This document shows, in pieces, positions 1-8,771 of a stretch of DNA of 64,000 bases. This DNA comes from Pseudohoeflea suaedae (GTDB lineage: Bacteria > Pseudomonadota > Alphaproteobacteria > Rhizobiales > Rhizobiaceae), in contig NZ_SMSI01000001.1 of assembly GCF_004354915.1 (NCBI RefSeq), positions 496,001 through 560,000 on the forward strand. Direction: 5' to 3'. Position numbers and translations under genes: made by a program. Positions within the stretch are counted from its first letter, which is position 1, and each line of letters begins with the position of its first letter. The notes below the pieces were generated by a model. That model was not told the DNA's origin. It searched no databases and was given only the letters and a program-made list of their open reading frames with translations.

Positions 1-125
<125 letters not shown>

Positions 126-163
126 TCTGTCAGTCCCGATTTCAGCCAGTGAAGGAAATCACC

Positions 164-802
164 ATGTCCGGAACCCTCGTCCTCGTCCGCCACGGCCAAA
201 GCGAATGGAACCTGAAGAACCTCTTCACCGGCTGGCGCGACCCGGCGCTCACCGAGAAAGGCATCGAGGAAGCCAGGGCCGGCGGCGTGGCGCTGAAGGA
301 GTACGGGCTGACCGATTTCGACATCGCCTTCACCTCGGATCTCTCCCGCGCCCAGCACACGCTCAAGCTCATCCTCGAGCAGACCGGCCAGACGGATCTC
401 GAAACTATCAGGGACCAGGCGCTCAACGAACGTGACTATGGCGACCTCTCGGGCCTGAACAAGGACGATGCGCGCGAGAAATGGGGCGAGGAGCAGGTCC
501 ATATCTGGCGCAGGTCCTACGACACCCCGCCTCCGGGCGGCGAAAGCCTGAAGGACACCGGCGCCCGCGTCTGGCCCTATTACATGATGGAAATCCTGCC
601 GCGTGTGCTCTCCGGCCAGAAGGTGCTCGTTGCCGCCCATGGGAATTCCCTGCGCGCCCTCGTCATGATCCTCGACCGCATGACCAGGGACGAGATCCTC
701 GAGCTCAACCTCGCGACCGGCGTGCCGATGGTCTACAAGCTCAAGGCCGATTCCACCGTGGCGTCCAAGGAAGTTCTGGGCGACATGTCCAAGGCGCACT
801 GA
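164..802 (+). CDS. gpmA: 2,3-bisphosphoglycerate-dependent phosphoglycerate mutase
   Basis: This 212-residue cytoplasmic enzyme interconverts 3- and 2-phosphoglycerate in glycolysis and gluconeogenesis. The histidine-phosphatase signature VRHGQSEWN puts the phosphorylated histidine at His10, and a second catalytic histidine sits in AAHGNS (His159). The length matches rhizobial GpmA. I chose ATG 164, preceded by GAAGGA, over the in-frame GTG at 149 because it gives the family N-terminus [11 protein letters not shown]. The gene follows dapB by 38 bases and ends 18 bases from a convergent gene; I see no clear terminator in that gap. Confidence 0.96.
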   Translation: MSGTLVLVRHGQSEWNLKNLFTGWRDPALTEKGIEEARAGGVALKEYGLTDFDIAFTSDLSRAQHTLKLILEQTGQTDLETIRDQALNERDYGDLSGLNKDDAREKWGEEQVHIWRRSYDTPPPGGESLKDTGARVWPYYMMEILPRVLSGQKVLVAAHGNSLRALVMILDRMTRDEILELNLATGVPMVYKLKADSTVASKEVLGDMSKAH

Positions 803-820
803 GCCGTCGCGTTTGCCGGG

Positions 821-1699
821 TCAGCCGCCGAGCTGGCCCGCTTCCCAGCCGAGCATCGCGCGCTTGCGGGTGAGTCCCCAGTGATAGCCGGTGAGCGCAC
901 CGGATTTCCCCAGCGCCCGATGGCAGGGCACGACGAAGGAAATCGGGTTCCTGCCGACTGCGGCGCCCACCGCGCGTGAGGCGGACGGCTTGCCGATTTC
1001 GGTGGCCACGTCGGAATAGGTCCTGGCGGATCCGAGCGGGATCCTGAGAAGCGCTTCCCACACCTTCACCTGAAAATCGGTGCCGATCAGAACGATCCGG
1101 AGCGGCCGGTCCGCCGACCAGCTTCCAGGCGCGAACACCTGCGTGGCGAGGCTGGCCGTTCCCGCCTGGTCGTGTTCCAGCTTCGCGCCGGGCCAGCGCT
1201 TCGCCATGTCCTCGAGGGCCTCGGCCTCGCCGCCGGGATCGGCGAAACCCAGACCGCAGAGCCCGCGATCGGTGGTCATCACGAGCGCCGTTCCGAAAGG
1301 GGAGGAATGAAAGCCGTAGCGGATGACGAGGCCCGAGCCGCCCGACTTGAAGTCGCCGGGGCTCATCGCCTCGTGGGTGACGAACAGATCGTGCAGCCGG
1401 CCCGGTCCGGAAAGGCCGAGTTCAAGGCTTGCATCGAGAAGCGGCAGGCCTTCGGTGCCGAGAAGCCGGCGCGCGTGATCGAGCGTGACGGCCTGAAGAA
1501 AGGCCTTGGGCGTCAGGCCGGCCCAGCGGGTAAACGTCTTCTGCAGCCGTGCGGGGGACAGGCCGAGATCGGCGGAAATATCCTCCAGCGAGGGCTGCGA
1601 CCGGTAGTCGAGGGAAATGCGCTCGATCACCTGGCGCACGAGGTCGTAATCGTTGCCGGTCGGCGTGATGTCGCGTTCGAGTATGGCTGGCATGTTCAT
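821..1699 (-). CDS. AraC-type HTH / methylated-DNA-protein-cysteine methyltransferase fusion
   Basis: The 292-residue protein joins an AraC-type helix-turn-helix region (about residues 25-100) to an O6-alkylguanine-DNA methyltransferase domain. The alkyl-acceptor motif PCHR (Cys259) is intact, as is the downstream helix, so suicidal removal of O6-methylguanine is well supported. It resembles Ada without the N-terminal zinc/phosphotriester-repair domain, so it cannot sense methylphosphotriesters the way E. coli Ada does; whether the HTH regulates anything is unknown. ATG 1699 has AAGGAG eight bases upstream and is preferred over the GTG at 1729. The gene is convergent with gpmA. Confidence 0.9.
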   Translation of the reverse strand: MNMPAILERDITPTGNDYDLVRQVIERISLDYRSQPSLEDISADLGLSPARLQKTFTRWAGLTPKAFLQAVTLDHARRLLGTEGLPLLDASLELGLSGPGRLHDLFVTHEAMSPGDFKSGGSGLVIRYGFHSSPFGTALVMTTDRGLCGLGFADPGGEAEALEDMAKRWPGAKLEHDQAGTASLATQVFAPGSWSADRPLRIVLIGTDFQVKVWEALLRIPLGSARTYSDVATEIGKPSASRAVGAAVGRNPISFVVPCHRALGKSGALTGYHWGLTRKRAMLGWEAGQLGG

Positions 1700-1777
1700 G
1701 GCGAAATCTCCTTGCCAGCCTTGAACCACGCGGATGGATCCGTCGCCACCCGATTTTGGACGTCTCGCCGAACAGTT

Positions 1778-2248
1778 TCAGCGGCGCGCCGTCGCGAGCG
1801 CCCGCTGGAAGGCGGAGGCGAAACTTTCCTTGTCGTCCGGATTGAGGAACGAGCCCACCTCCGTGCCGTCACCGCGGCTCGATACCCGCATGTGGGTGAT
1901 GCCGATTTCCTCGTGCCTTTCGACGGTGAAGCGTGCCCAGAACGGGTTGCAGCGAAACGCCGACTGCCGTCCCGATGGGGCCACCTTGCGCACTTCGAGA
2001 TCGGTACGGCTGACGGTGACGAATTCGCGCGCGCGGCCCGACCGGTAGCTCAGCCAGAAGGCGCCATAGAGCAGTGCGAGGTCGAGGCCGAAGAAGCCGA
2101 CGATCGGCCAGGCGCCGGCGATCGCGAAGAAGCCGAGATGGAAGATCGAGGCCGACGCGGTGAGGACCACGAGAATGACAAGCCCGGTCCTGCCCAGCGA
2201 ACGGTGCGGGCTCAGCATGGCTTCGAAAACAGGTTCCTCTTTCATCAT
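1778..2248 (-). CDS. DUF2244 family inner-membrane protein
   Basis: A 156-residue protein with two adjacent hydrophobic segments (about residues 20-40 and 45-66) followed by a soluble C-terminal half containing a conserved-looking FRCNPFWARF stretch. It matches the DUF2244 family, common in alphaproteobacteria and without assigned function. Two tandem ATG codons open the gene; GGGAGA lies a few bases upstream. It starts 80 bases from the divergent nth gene, so the two may share a regulatory gap, though no operator is evident. Confidence 0.8.
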   Translation of the reverse strand: MMKEEPVFEAMLSPHRSLGRTGLVILVVLTASASIFHLGFFAIAGAWPIVGFFGLDLALLYGAFWLSYRSGRAREFVTVSRTDLEVRKVAPSGRQSAFRCNPFWARFTVERHEEIGITHMRVSSRGDGTEVGSFLNPDDKESFASAFQRALATARR

Positions 2249-2328
2249 CGTCTCCCGGGCGGACGGGTTGCGTGATCTCGATGGCGGTTACCGCGTTGCC
2301 ACTGCGGCGGGCGCAAGGCTATAGGGAA

Positions 2329-3102
2329 ATGATGGATAAGCCCGCAGCAAAAGACAAGCCCTCCCGCCAACCGGCATCGAGATCAGGCGCCAAGGCAGCG
2401 CCCCGCAAGCCGGCGCCGCGCATCCCCTATACCAAGGCGGAGATCGAGGAGATATTCCGTCGTTTCTCGATCCAGCGGCCGGAGCCGAAGGGCGAACTCG
2501 CCCATGTCAATCCGTTCACGCTGGTGGTGGCCGTGGCACTCTCCGCCCAGGCGACCGACGCGGGCGTCAACAAGGCGACGAGGGAACTCTTCAAGGTCGC
2601 CGACACGCCTGAAAAGATGCTGGCGCTCGGCGAGGAAAAGGTTCGCGACCATATCCGCACCATCGGTCTCTATCGCAACAAGGCGAAGAACGTCATCGCG
2701 CTCAGCCGGAAGCTCGTCGAGGATTTCGGCGGCGAGGTGCCGAGGACGCGCGAGGAACTGGTGACGCTGCCCGGCGTGGGGCGCAAGACGGCCAATGTCG
2801 TCATGTCGATGGCTTTCGGCATCCCCACCCTTGCCGTCGATACCCATATCCTGCGGCTCGGCAATCGGCTCAGGCTGGCGCCCGGCAAGACGCCCGACGA
2901 GGTGGAGGAGCGCTTCATGCGCATCATCCCCGACCACTGGCTCTACCACGCCCACCACTGGCTCATCCTGCACGGACGCTACTGCTGCAAGGCGCGCAAG
3001 CCCGAATGCGAGAAATGCGTGATCGCCGATCTGTGCAAGTCGAAGGAAAAGACCACCGACATTCCCGCGCCACTGGTCGAACTGCCGGCGCAGGTGATTT
3101 GA
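2329..3102 (+). CDS. nth: Endonuclease III (DNA glycosylase/AP lyase)
   Basis: Base-excision repair enzyme that removes oxidised pyrimidines and cleaves abasic sites. The helix-hairpin-helix LPGVGRKTANVV carries the catalytic lysine (Lys153), and AVDTHILRLGNRL carries the catalytic aspartate (Asp171). The C-terminal 4Fe-4S ligands keep the exact spacing C-x6-C-x2-C-x5-C. At 257 residues it is longer than E. coli Nth (211) because of a basic, Pro/Ala/Lys-rich N-terminal tail of about 35 residues, common in rhizobial homologues. Two ATGs (2329 and 2332) are possible starts; the in-frame GTG at 2272 seems too far upstream. Confidence 0.96.
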   Translation: MMDKPAAKDKPSRQPASRSGAKAAPRKPAPRIPYTKAEIEEIFRRFSIQRPEPKGELAHVNPFTLVVAVALSAQATDAGVNKATRELFKVADTPEKMLALGEEKVRDHIRTIGLYRNKAKNVIALSRKLVEDFGGEVPRTREELVTLPGVGRKTANVVMSMAFGIPTLAVDTHILRLGNRLRLAPGKTPDEVEERFMRIIPDHWLYHAHHWLILHGRYCCKARKPECEKCVIADLCKSKEKTTDIPAPLVELPAQVI

Positions 3103-3108
3103 CGTCAT

Positions 3109-3681
3109 TCAAGCGGCGAGGCCGTCGATCAAGGCAAGGATGGCGCGCTCCCAACTGCGCCGGTCGGCACCTCCCGCGATGGCCAAGGCGGCACGGTCGA
3201 ACGCCGCCGACAGGAGCATGGCAAGTTCATCCGCCTTGCCCCGGTTCGGCGTGCCGTCCAGAAGCTCTTCCAGCCCGGCACGGAGACGTGATTCGGCGGT
3301 CCGTTCGTCGAGCTCGCGTATCGCCTCCCAGCCGAGAACGGACGGCCCGTCGAGTAGCATGAGCCGGGTCCTGCCATCGGACGTCATGGCGTCGAAATAC
3401 CGCCTCGTTCCCTCCAGAAGCGCCTCGCGCGGATTGCCGCCGGAAAAGGGGGTGTCGTCGATTGCTGCGGCAACGGCTGCCGCCTCGTGTTCGACGACAG
3501 CCCTGAACAGAGCCTTCTTGTCCTCGAAATGATGGTACATCGCGCCACGCGTGACACCGGCCCTGGCCACAATGTCGGGCGTTGCGGTGTCGGCATAGCC
3601 CTTTTCGACGAACAGGCTCCTCGCGGCTTCCACGAGGGTGCGCCGCATGGCTTCCGAACGCGCCTTGTTGGATATGGACAT
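3109..3681 (-). CDS. TetR/AcrR family transcriptional repressor
   Basis: A 190-residue regulator with the TetR helix-turn-helix at about residues 14-60 (motif VTRGAMYHHFEDKKALF) and a helical ligand-binding C-terminal domain that gives no hint of its ligand. It is divergent from the VOC-family gene, with an 82-base gap containing two palindromes, the usual layout of a repressor that controls itself and its neighbour. The start ATG 3681 has GAGGA a few bases upstream. The ligand and physiological signal are unknown. Confidence 0.9.
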   Translation of the reverse strand: MSISNKARSEAMRRTLVEAARSLFVEKGYADTATPDIVARAGVTRGAMYHHFEDKKALFRAVVEHEAAAVAAAIDDTPFSGGNPREALLEGTRRYFDAMTSDGRTRLMLLDGPSVLGWEAIRELDERTAESRLRAGLEELLDGTPNRGKADELAMLLSAAFDRAALAIAGGADRRSWERAILALIDGLAA

Positions 3682-3692
3682 GCTTCCTCTTT

Positions 3693-3740
3693 ACATACAT
3701 ACAGAATGTTTGTTAATATATAGATACAGGCTGAATGTAT
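3693..3740. promoter_or_regulatory. Two candidate TetR operators in the tetR/VOC divergent promoter region
   Basis: The first element (3693-3713) is an imperfect 21-bp palindrome centred on 3703; 16 of 21 positions match their reverse complement, with outer halves ACATACAT and ATGTTTGT. The second (3724-3740) has arms ATACA and TGTAT around seven bases. A plausible promoter for the VOC gene, TTTACA (3690-3695), an 18-base spacer and TAATAT (3714-3719), encloses the first palindrome exactly between -35 and -10. This geometry fits repression by the adjacent TetR protein; binding itself is inferred. Confidence 0.6.
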
Positions 3741-3763
3741 GATGAACATGGAAAGCAGGAAAG

Positions 3764-4189
3764 ATGAGAGCCACCAGCTATTATCCCGTCATCATGACTG
3801 ACGACGTCGCGGGCACGGCAGACTTCTACAGAAAGCATTTCCGCTTCGAGGCGGCGTTTTCGAGCGACTGGTACGTGCATCTGCAGTCGAGCGAACAGGA
3901 GAATGTAGCGCTCGCTGTTCTCGACGGCACGCATTCGACCATCCCGGCAGAGGCGCGTGGGAAGATATCGGGCCTGCTTCTGAATTTCGAGGTCACCGAC
4001 GTCGACCGGGTCTACGATGAACTCGTCGCCGCCGGTCTGCCGATTCTCAAGGCGCTTTGCGACGAGGATTTCGGCCAGCGACACTTCATCACGACGGATC
4101 CGAACGGCGTCCTGATCGATGTCATCAAACCGATCCCTCCGACAGAGGCCTTCGCCGCCCAGTACGCGGAGAAGGCTCTTCCGACCTAG
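3764..4189 (+). CDS. VOC (glyoxalase/bleomycin-resistance) superfamily protein
   Basis: A 141-residue protein with the paired beta-alpha-beta-beta-beta pattern of the vicinal-oxygen-chelate fold. It opens [20 protein letters not shown], and near the C-terminus [15 protein letters not shown] marks the second module. Members bind metal and act as glyoxalases, dioxygenases, fosfomycin-type transferases or drug-binding proteins; the sequence does not tell which. Control by the divergent TetR suggests an inducible detoxification or drug-binding role. ATG 3764 follows AGGAAAG. Confidence 0.85.
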   Translation: MRATSYYPVIMTDDVAGTADFYRKHFRFEAAFSSDWYVHLQSSEQENVALAVLDGTHSTIPAEARGKISGLLLNFEVTDVDRVYDELVAAGLPILKALCDEDFGQRHFITTDPNGVLIDVIKPIPPTEAFAAQYAEKALPT

Positions 4190-4228
4190 TCCCGCCATCG
4201 AAGGCGGGCTCACGCCGGTCGGCAGGCC

Positions 4229-4939
4229 TTACGTCGCCGCCAGCCGCCGCCGCTCGGTCATCTTGAACAGATGAACCATCATCGAGGCTGCGAACATCGG
4301 TGTCAGCAGGTTGAGGATCGGCACCGAGAGGAATGCCGCGATGATAAGGCCGGCGAGGAACACGCTGCCGCCATTGCGTGAGCGCAGGCGGCGGGCTTCC
4401 TGCGGCGAATGAAAGCGCATGGCGGCGAACTCGAAATATTCCCGGCCGAGCAGATAGCCGTTCACCAGGAAGAATGCGGCGATGTTGATGCCGGGGATCA
4501 GGAGCAGGAACAGTGCGAAGACGTTGCCGGCGATCACCACCAGCATGAATTGCGCCGACTGGGTGATCGCAGCACCCATAGGCATGGCGCGACCGGGCGG
4601 ATCGGCGGGATAGTCCTCCCGCTCGATCACCTCGGCGATGTCGTCGAGAAACAGGCCGGCCACGATGGCCGTGATCGGGGCGATCAGGATGCCGAGCCCC
4701 AGCGCCAGCCCCAGCCCCGCGACGATGCCGGCCACGAAGCCGAGCCATCCGGCCCAGTCGGGCAATCCGGGGACCAGCTGTGCGAGCCAGGGCATGGCGT
4801 AGTGCTCGAAGGTACCGCTCAGACCGAACCACAAGCCGATCAGGATCAGGACGGTGATGCCGAGCGACTTGAACAGCGCCGAACGCGAGGCGGGTGACAA
4901 GAGATTGGCGGCACCCCTGCGGGCAGCTTCAAAGATCAT
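4229..4939 (-). CDS. EI24-domain (CysZ-like) membrane protein
   Basis: A 236-residue integral membrane protein with hydrophobic blocks near residues 24-41, 60-96, 126-162 and 190-220, matching the EI24/CysZ family. E. coli CysZ imports sulfate, but most alphaproteobacterial relatives are uncharacterised and no sulfur genes are nearby, so transport of sulfate is only a family-level possibility. I chose the ATG at 4939 (MIFEAARRGAANLL) because related proteins start this way; an ATG at 4954 and a much longer in-frame extension also exist but the extension looks non-coding. Confidence 0.75.
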   Translation of the reverse strand: MIFEAARRGAANLLSPASRSALFKSLGITVLILIGLWFGLSGTFEHYAMPWLAQLVPGLPDWAGWLGFVAGIVAGLGLALGLGILIAPITAIVAGLFLDDIAEVIEREDYPADPPGRAMPMGAAITQSAQFMLVVIAGNVFALFLLLIPGINIAAFFLVNGYLLGREYFEFAAMRFHSPQEARRLRSRNGGSVFLAGLIIAAFLSVPILNLLTPMFAASMMVHLFKMTERRRLAAT

Positions 4940-5045
4940 GGCTCGGTTTCGCATCCCTGTTTCGATGCTGCTGATGTGGGCGTATCGTCCGTCGAGTTCA
5001 ACATTCAAGCGGCTGGTGTGCGTCGCGCGCCGGGTGCCGCTTTGC

Positions 5046-5774
5046 TCAGATGGAGCGCTGGTTGACCCTCTTCGAGAGTTCCTCCGCACTCTCGACACGT
5101 TCCGAATAGCGATCGACCAGGCAGGCCGACCGGCCGCGCACCATACAGGTGAATTTCACCAGTTCCTCGACCACGTCGACGATACGGTTGTAATAGGCCG
5201 ACGGCTTCATCCGGTCGTTATCGTCGAACTCGGTGAAGGCCTTGGCGACGGAAGACTGGTTGGGAATGGTCACCATGCGCATCCAGCGGCCCAGGATGCG
5301 CAGCTGGTTGACCGCGTTGAAGCTCTGCGAGCCGCCGCTCACCTGCATGACGGCGAGCGTCTTGCCCTGGGTAGGCCGTACCGCGCCGACGGAGAGCGGA
5401 ATCCAGTCGATTTGCGCCTTCATGATCCCGGTCATCGCGCCGTGGCGCTCCGGCGAGACCCAGACCATCCCTTCCGACCACATGGCGAGCTCTCGCAGCT
5501 CCTGCACCTTCGGATGGCTCGTATCCTCGGCGTCCGGCAGCGGCAGTCCGGAGGGGTCGAAGACCCGCGTTTCGCAGCCGTGCCATTTGAGCAACCGTTC
5601 GGCCTCCAGCGCCACCAGGCGAGAGAAGGACCGTTTTCGCAGCGACCCGTAGAGAAGCAGGATACGCGGCGGGTGGCCGGGGTCGTCGGGGCTCTTGAAC
5701 AGCGTCGGATCGATGGGGGAGAGATGGTCGGGATCGATATTGGGCAGGTCGATATCGGCAGGCGATATGGGCAT
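5046..5774 (-). CDS. arsH: ArsH, NADPH-dependent FMN reductase / organoarsenical oxidase
   Basis: A 242-residue flavodoxin-like protein. The FMN-phosphate loop [15 protein letters not shown] and the downstream [18 protein letters not shown] block are diagnostic of ArsH, which in other bacteria oxidises trivalent methylarsenicals and reduces metals or quinones with NADPH. ArsH is usually encoded with arsR, arsB or arsC; none of these is within reach here, so this copy is an orphan. It ends about 100 bases before the EI24 gene on the same strand. Confidence 0.92.
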   Translation of the reverse strand: MPISPADIDLPNIDPDHLSPIDPTLFKSPDDPGHPPRILLLYGSLRKRSFSRLVALEAERLLKWHGCETRVFDPSGLPLPDAEDTSHPKVQELRELAMWSEGMVWVSPERHGAMTGIMKAQIDWIPLSVGAVRPTQGKTLAVMQVSGGSQSFNAVNQLRILGRWMRMVTIPNQSSVAKAFTEFDDNDRMKPSAYYNRIVDVVEELVKFTCMVRGRSACLVDRYSERVESAEELSKRVNQRSI

Positions 5775-6063
5775 TTCGAGGGGGCTCTTTTCTCTGTGTC
5801 CGCTTTATCCGAGGGATTTGCCTGCAACCGAGGTCGGGCGGCTGGGGGCCGGCAAGATCTCATTGCGAGGAAACATCTGTGAAATCTTGGCGGGGAACGC
5901 AAGGGTGAAAGCGGCAGCGATTTCGGCTTGCGCCGAAATAGTGAGATCGCTCGACGGTTAAAACGCAAATCTGTTGCGCCTCAACACAATTCCGCCGTGT
6001 TTTGATCTCCATCTGCGTGGCTCACGCGGGCGCTGGGTCCGCGCTTTCGTCTTCGGAACCTGG

Positions 6064-7179
6064 ATGTCCGCGCAGCGGATTCGACCCGCCACACTCTCCG
6101 ACATTGATGAACTCGACGCGCTGGAACAGGCGGTGTTTGCGACCGACCGGATTTCACGGCGGTCCTTCCGTTCGCTGATCGCGCGCGAGACGGCCGAGAC
6201 GCTGGTGGCCGAGCGCGACGGTCGCATCGCCGGTTACGGCATGATCCTGTTTCGTGCGGGCACCGGCATGGCGCGGCTCTATTCACTTGCCGTCCATCCG
6301 GATCATGCAGGACAGGGCATCGGCCGCCAATTGCTGGAAGCCGCCGAAGACGCCGCCTACGAACACGACCGGCTGTTCCTCCGGCTGGAGGTGCGGGAAG
6401 ACAATTCAGGCGCCATCGCCTTGTACCGGAAGATGGGTTATCGCGCGATCGGTCGCGTTGCCGACTACTACCAGGACGGCATGGCGGCGCTGCGTTTCGA
6501 AAAGGTGCTCCGCGATGCCGCCCGGCCGGTGATCGCGCAGACGCCCTATTACGAGCAGACCACCGACTTCACCTGCGGTGCGGCCTGCCTTGCGATGGCC
6601 TTTGCCCGCTTCGTCTCCCCGGATTATCTCGATCCGGTCTGGGAAGTGCGTTTCTGGCGCGAGGCGACGACCGTCTTCATGCTGGCCGGCCCGGGCGGCT
6701 GCGAACCCTACGGGCTGGCGACCGTCGCCACCGATCACGGGCTTGCCGCCGAAATCTGGTGTTCGTCGGAAAGCTATCTGTTTCTCGATACGGTCCGCGA
6801 TCCGGAAAAGCGCCGGGTGATGGAACTGGCGCAGACCGACTTCCGCGCCCGCGCGCTTGCTGCCGGCGTTGCCGTCCGCCACCGCGCCTTTGCGCTCGAC
6901 GAACTGCGCGACAATCTCGCTCAGGGCCGCGTCGCCATCGTGCTTGTCAGCGGCTATCTGATGATGGGCTCGAAAGTGCCGCACTGGGTGCTGGCCCATG
7001 CCGATGACGGCCGCCACATCATCGTTCACGATCCGTGGGTGGAAGAGGAACGCGGCGAAACCGCCGGCGATGCCGCCAACATTCCCGTGCCCTATGCCAT
7101 TTTCGACCGCATCGCCCGTTATGGCCGCTCAGGCCTGAGGGCAGCGGTCATCCTCGAAGGGAAAACCGCCCATGTCTGA
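6064..7179 (+). CDS. GNAT acetyltransferase fused to a C39-like cysteine peptidase
   Basis: Residues 1-150 of this 371-residue protein are a GNAT N-acetyltransferase like RimI, with the acetyl-CoA loop HAGQGIGRQLL (81-91). Residues 160-371 form a papain-like C39/DUF3335 domain whose catalytic Cys171 lies in DFTCGAACLAMAF, with His307 (PHWVL) and Asp323 (HDPW). I chose ATG 6064 because it begins the GNAT fold (MSAQRIRPATLSD); the in-frame start at 5974 adds 30 unlikely residues. The stop overlaps the next gene by 8 bases, so the two are co-translated. The substrate is unknown; related pairs are thought to make or modify a peptide. Confidence 0.85.
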   Translation: MSAQRIRPATLSDIDELDALEQAVFATDRISRRSFRSLIARETAETLVAERDGRIAGYGMILFRAGTGMARLYSLAVHPDHAGQGIGRQLLEAAEDAAYEHDRLFLRLEVREDNSGAIALYRKMGYRAIGRVADYYQDGMAALRFEKVLRDAARPVIAQTPYYEQTTDFTCGAACLAMAFARFVSPDYLDPVWEVRFWREATTVFMLAGPGGCEPYGLATVATDHGLAAEIWCSSESYLFLDTVRDPEKRRVMELAQTDFRARALAAGVAVRHRAFALDELRDNLAQGRVAIVLVSGYLMMGSKVPHWVLAHADDGRHIIVHDPWVEEERGETAGDAANIPVPYAIFDRIARYGRSGLRAAVILEGKTAHV

Positions 7180-8626
7180 CTGGGTCATCCTCGCCTCCAC
7201 CGTCAGCGGCTTCGATCATGCCGCCACCCGGCACAAGGTGCTCGGCACGCGCGACTATCTGGCCAAGCCGGAGATGTTCCGCGGCGCGCGTCCCAACATC
7301 ATCAACCTGTCGCGCTCCTACGCCTATCAGAGCCGCGGCTATTATGCCTCGCTTCTGGCGGCGGCCCGCGGCCAGCGGGTGATCCCGTCGGTCGAGACGA
7401 TCATCGATCTCTCGCGGCGCGAACTCTACGACAACGCAATTCCCGAACTCGAGGATTCGCTCAACAAGGGGCTCGGGGAGAAGGCATCCCATGCGCCCGC
7501 GCGCCTCCGGATCCATTTCGGGTCCTGCGAGGACCAGAAGCTCGACAAGTTCGCCCGGCTGCTCTTCGACTGGTTCCGTGCCCCGGTGCTCGAAGTCACC
7601 CTCAAACCCGGCAAGTGGTGCCAGATCACGAAGATCGCGCTGCTGCCCGAATCCAAGCTCGAAAAGGAGGAGCGCGCTCACTTCTTCGCCGCCATGGAGC
7701 GCTATACGGCGCGTCAGTGGAAGGATGCACGCTCGCGCACACCGGCCCGCTACACGTTCGCGACGCTGGTCGACGCCAACGAGGAGTTGCCGCCCTCCTC
7801 GATCGCAAGCCTCAAGCACTGGGCGCGCATTGCCGGGCGCATGGGTGTCGCGGTCGAGCCGATCGGCAGGAAGGATCTGTCGCGGCTCGCCAATTTCGAT
7901 GCTCTGTTCATCCGCGAGACCACCTCGATCTCCAACCACACCTATCGCTTTGCACGCCGCGCCCAGCAGGAAGGCATGCCGGTCATCGACGATCCTGTCT
8001 CGATGATCCGCTGCACCAACAAGGTCTATCTCGACGAGATGATGCGGGCCAACGGCGTGGCCGTTCCCGACACGGTGATGATCATCGGGGCGGAGGACAT
8101 CCCGCGGGCCGCCGATTTTCTGGGCTTTCCGATGGTGGTGAAAGTGCCGGATTCCTCGTTCTCGCGCGGTGTCAGCAAGGTCGGCTCGCTGGAGGAACTG
8201 AAGAAGCTCGTCGCCGCCTGGCTCGAGGATTCCGACGTGCTGATCGCGCAGAAATTCATGCCGACCAAGTTCGACTGGCGCATCGGCGTGCTGGGCGGCA
8301 AGCCCCTGTTCGCCGTGCAATACATGATGGCCAAGAAGCACTGGCAGATCGTCAGGCACGATCCCGGCGGTCGACCCGTCGAGGGCGGTTTCAAGTCGTT
8401 CTCGCTCGCCGATACGCCTCCCGCGGTGCTCGATGCCGGACTTCGTGCCGCGCGCTGCATCGGCGACGGGCTCTATGGCGTCGACCTCAAGGAAACCGAT
8501 GACGGTGTCTTCGTCATCGAGGTCAACGACAATCCGAACCTCGATCATGGCGTCGAGGATGCAGCGGAGAAGGATGAAGTCTGGACCCGGCTGACCAACT
8601 GGTTCGTCGAGCGGATCGTCTCCTAG
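7172..8626 (+). CDS. RimK-like ATP-grasp ligase with RLAN-type N-terminal domain
   Basis: A 484-residue protein. The first ~150 residues resemble the RLAN domain found ahead of some RimK-like ligases; about 200-480 is an ATP-grasp domain. Visible motifs are [14 protein letters not shown] (ATP-binding lysine region) and the magnesium-binding [14 protein letters not shown] near the end (Glu450, Asn452, Asn454). RimK relatives add glutamate or other amino acids to proteins or peptides by ATP-dependent amide formation; the substrate here is not known. It overlaps the GNAT-C39 gene by 8 bases (ATGTCTGA), which suggests a functional pair of acetyltransferase, peptidase and ligase. Confidence 0.85.
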   Translation: MSDWVILASTVSGFDHAATRHKVLGTRDYLAKPEMFRGARPNIINLSRSYAYQSRGYYASLLAAARGQRVIPSVETIIDLSRRELYDNAIPELEDSLNKGLGEKASHAPARLRIHFGSCEDQKLDKFARLLFDWFRAPVLEVTLKPGKWCQITKIALLPESKLEKEERAHFFAAMERYTARQWKDARSRTPARYTFATLVDANEELPPSSIASLKHWARIAGRMGVAVEPIGRKDLSRLANFDALFIRETTSISNHTYRFARRAQQEGMPVIDDPVSMIRCTNKVYLDEMMRANGVAVPDTVMIIGAEDIPRAADFLGFPMVVKVPDSSFSRGVSKVGSLEELKKLVAAWLEDSDVLIAQKFMPTKFDWRIGVLGGKPLFAVQYMMAKKHWQIVRHDPGGRPVEGGFKSFSLADTPPAVLDAGLRAARCIGDGLYGVDLKETDDGVFVIEVNDNPNLDHGVEDAAEKDEVWTRLTNWFVERIVS

Positions 8627-8771
8627 GGCCATGCACGGACCCCGCAACTGGCTCCCGGGCCTTTTGCCGGGGCGGCAAACAGGCTATAGGCAGGCGCAAA
8701 CGGCGGTGGGGAACGCTGCCGAATCGAGGCCTGCTCACGCCGGCCGTCCCGACAAGACAGCGGACCATTGC

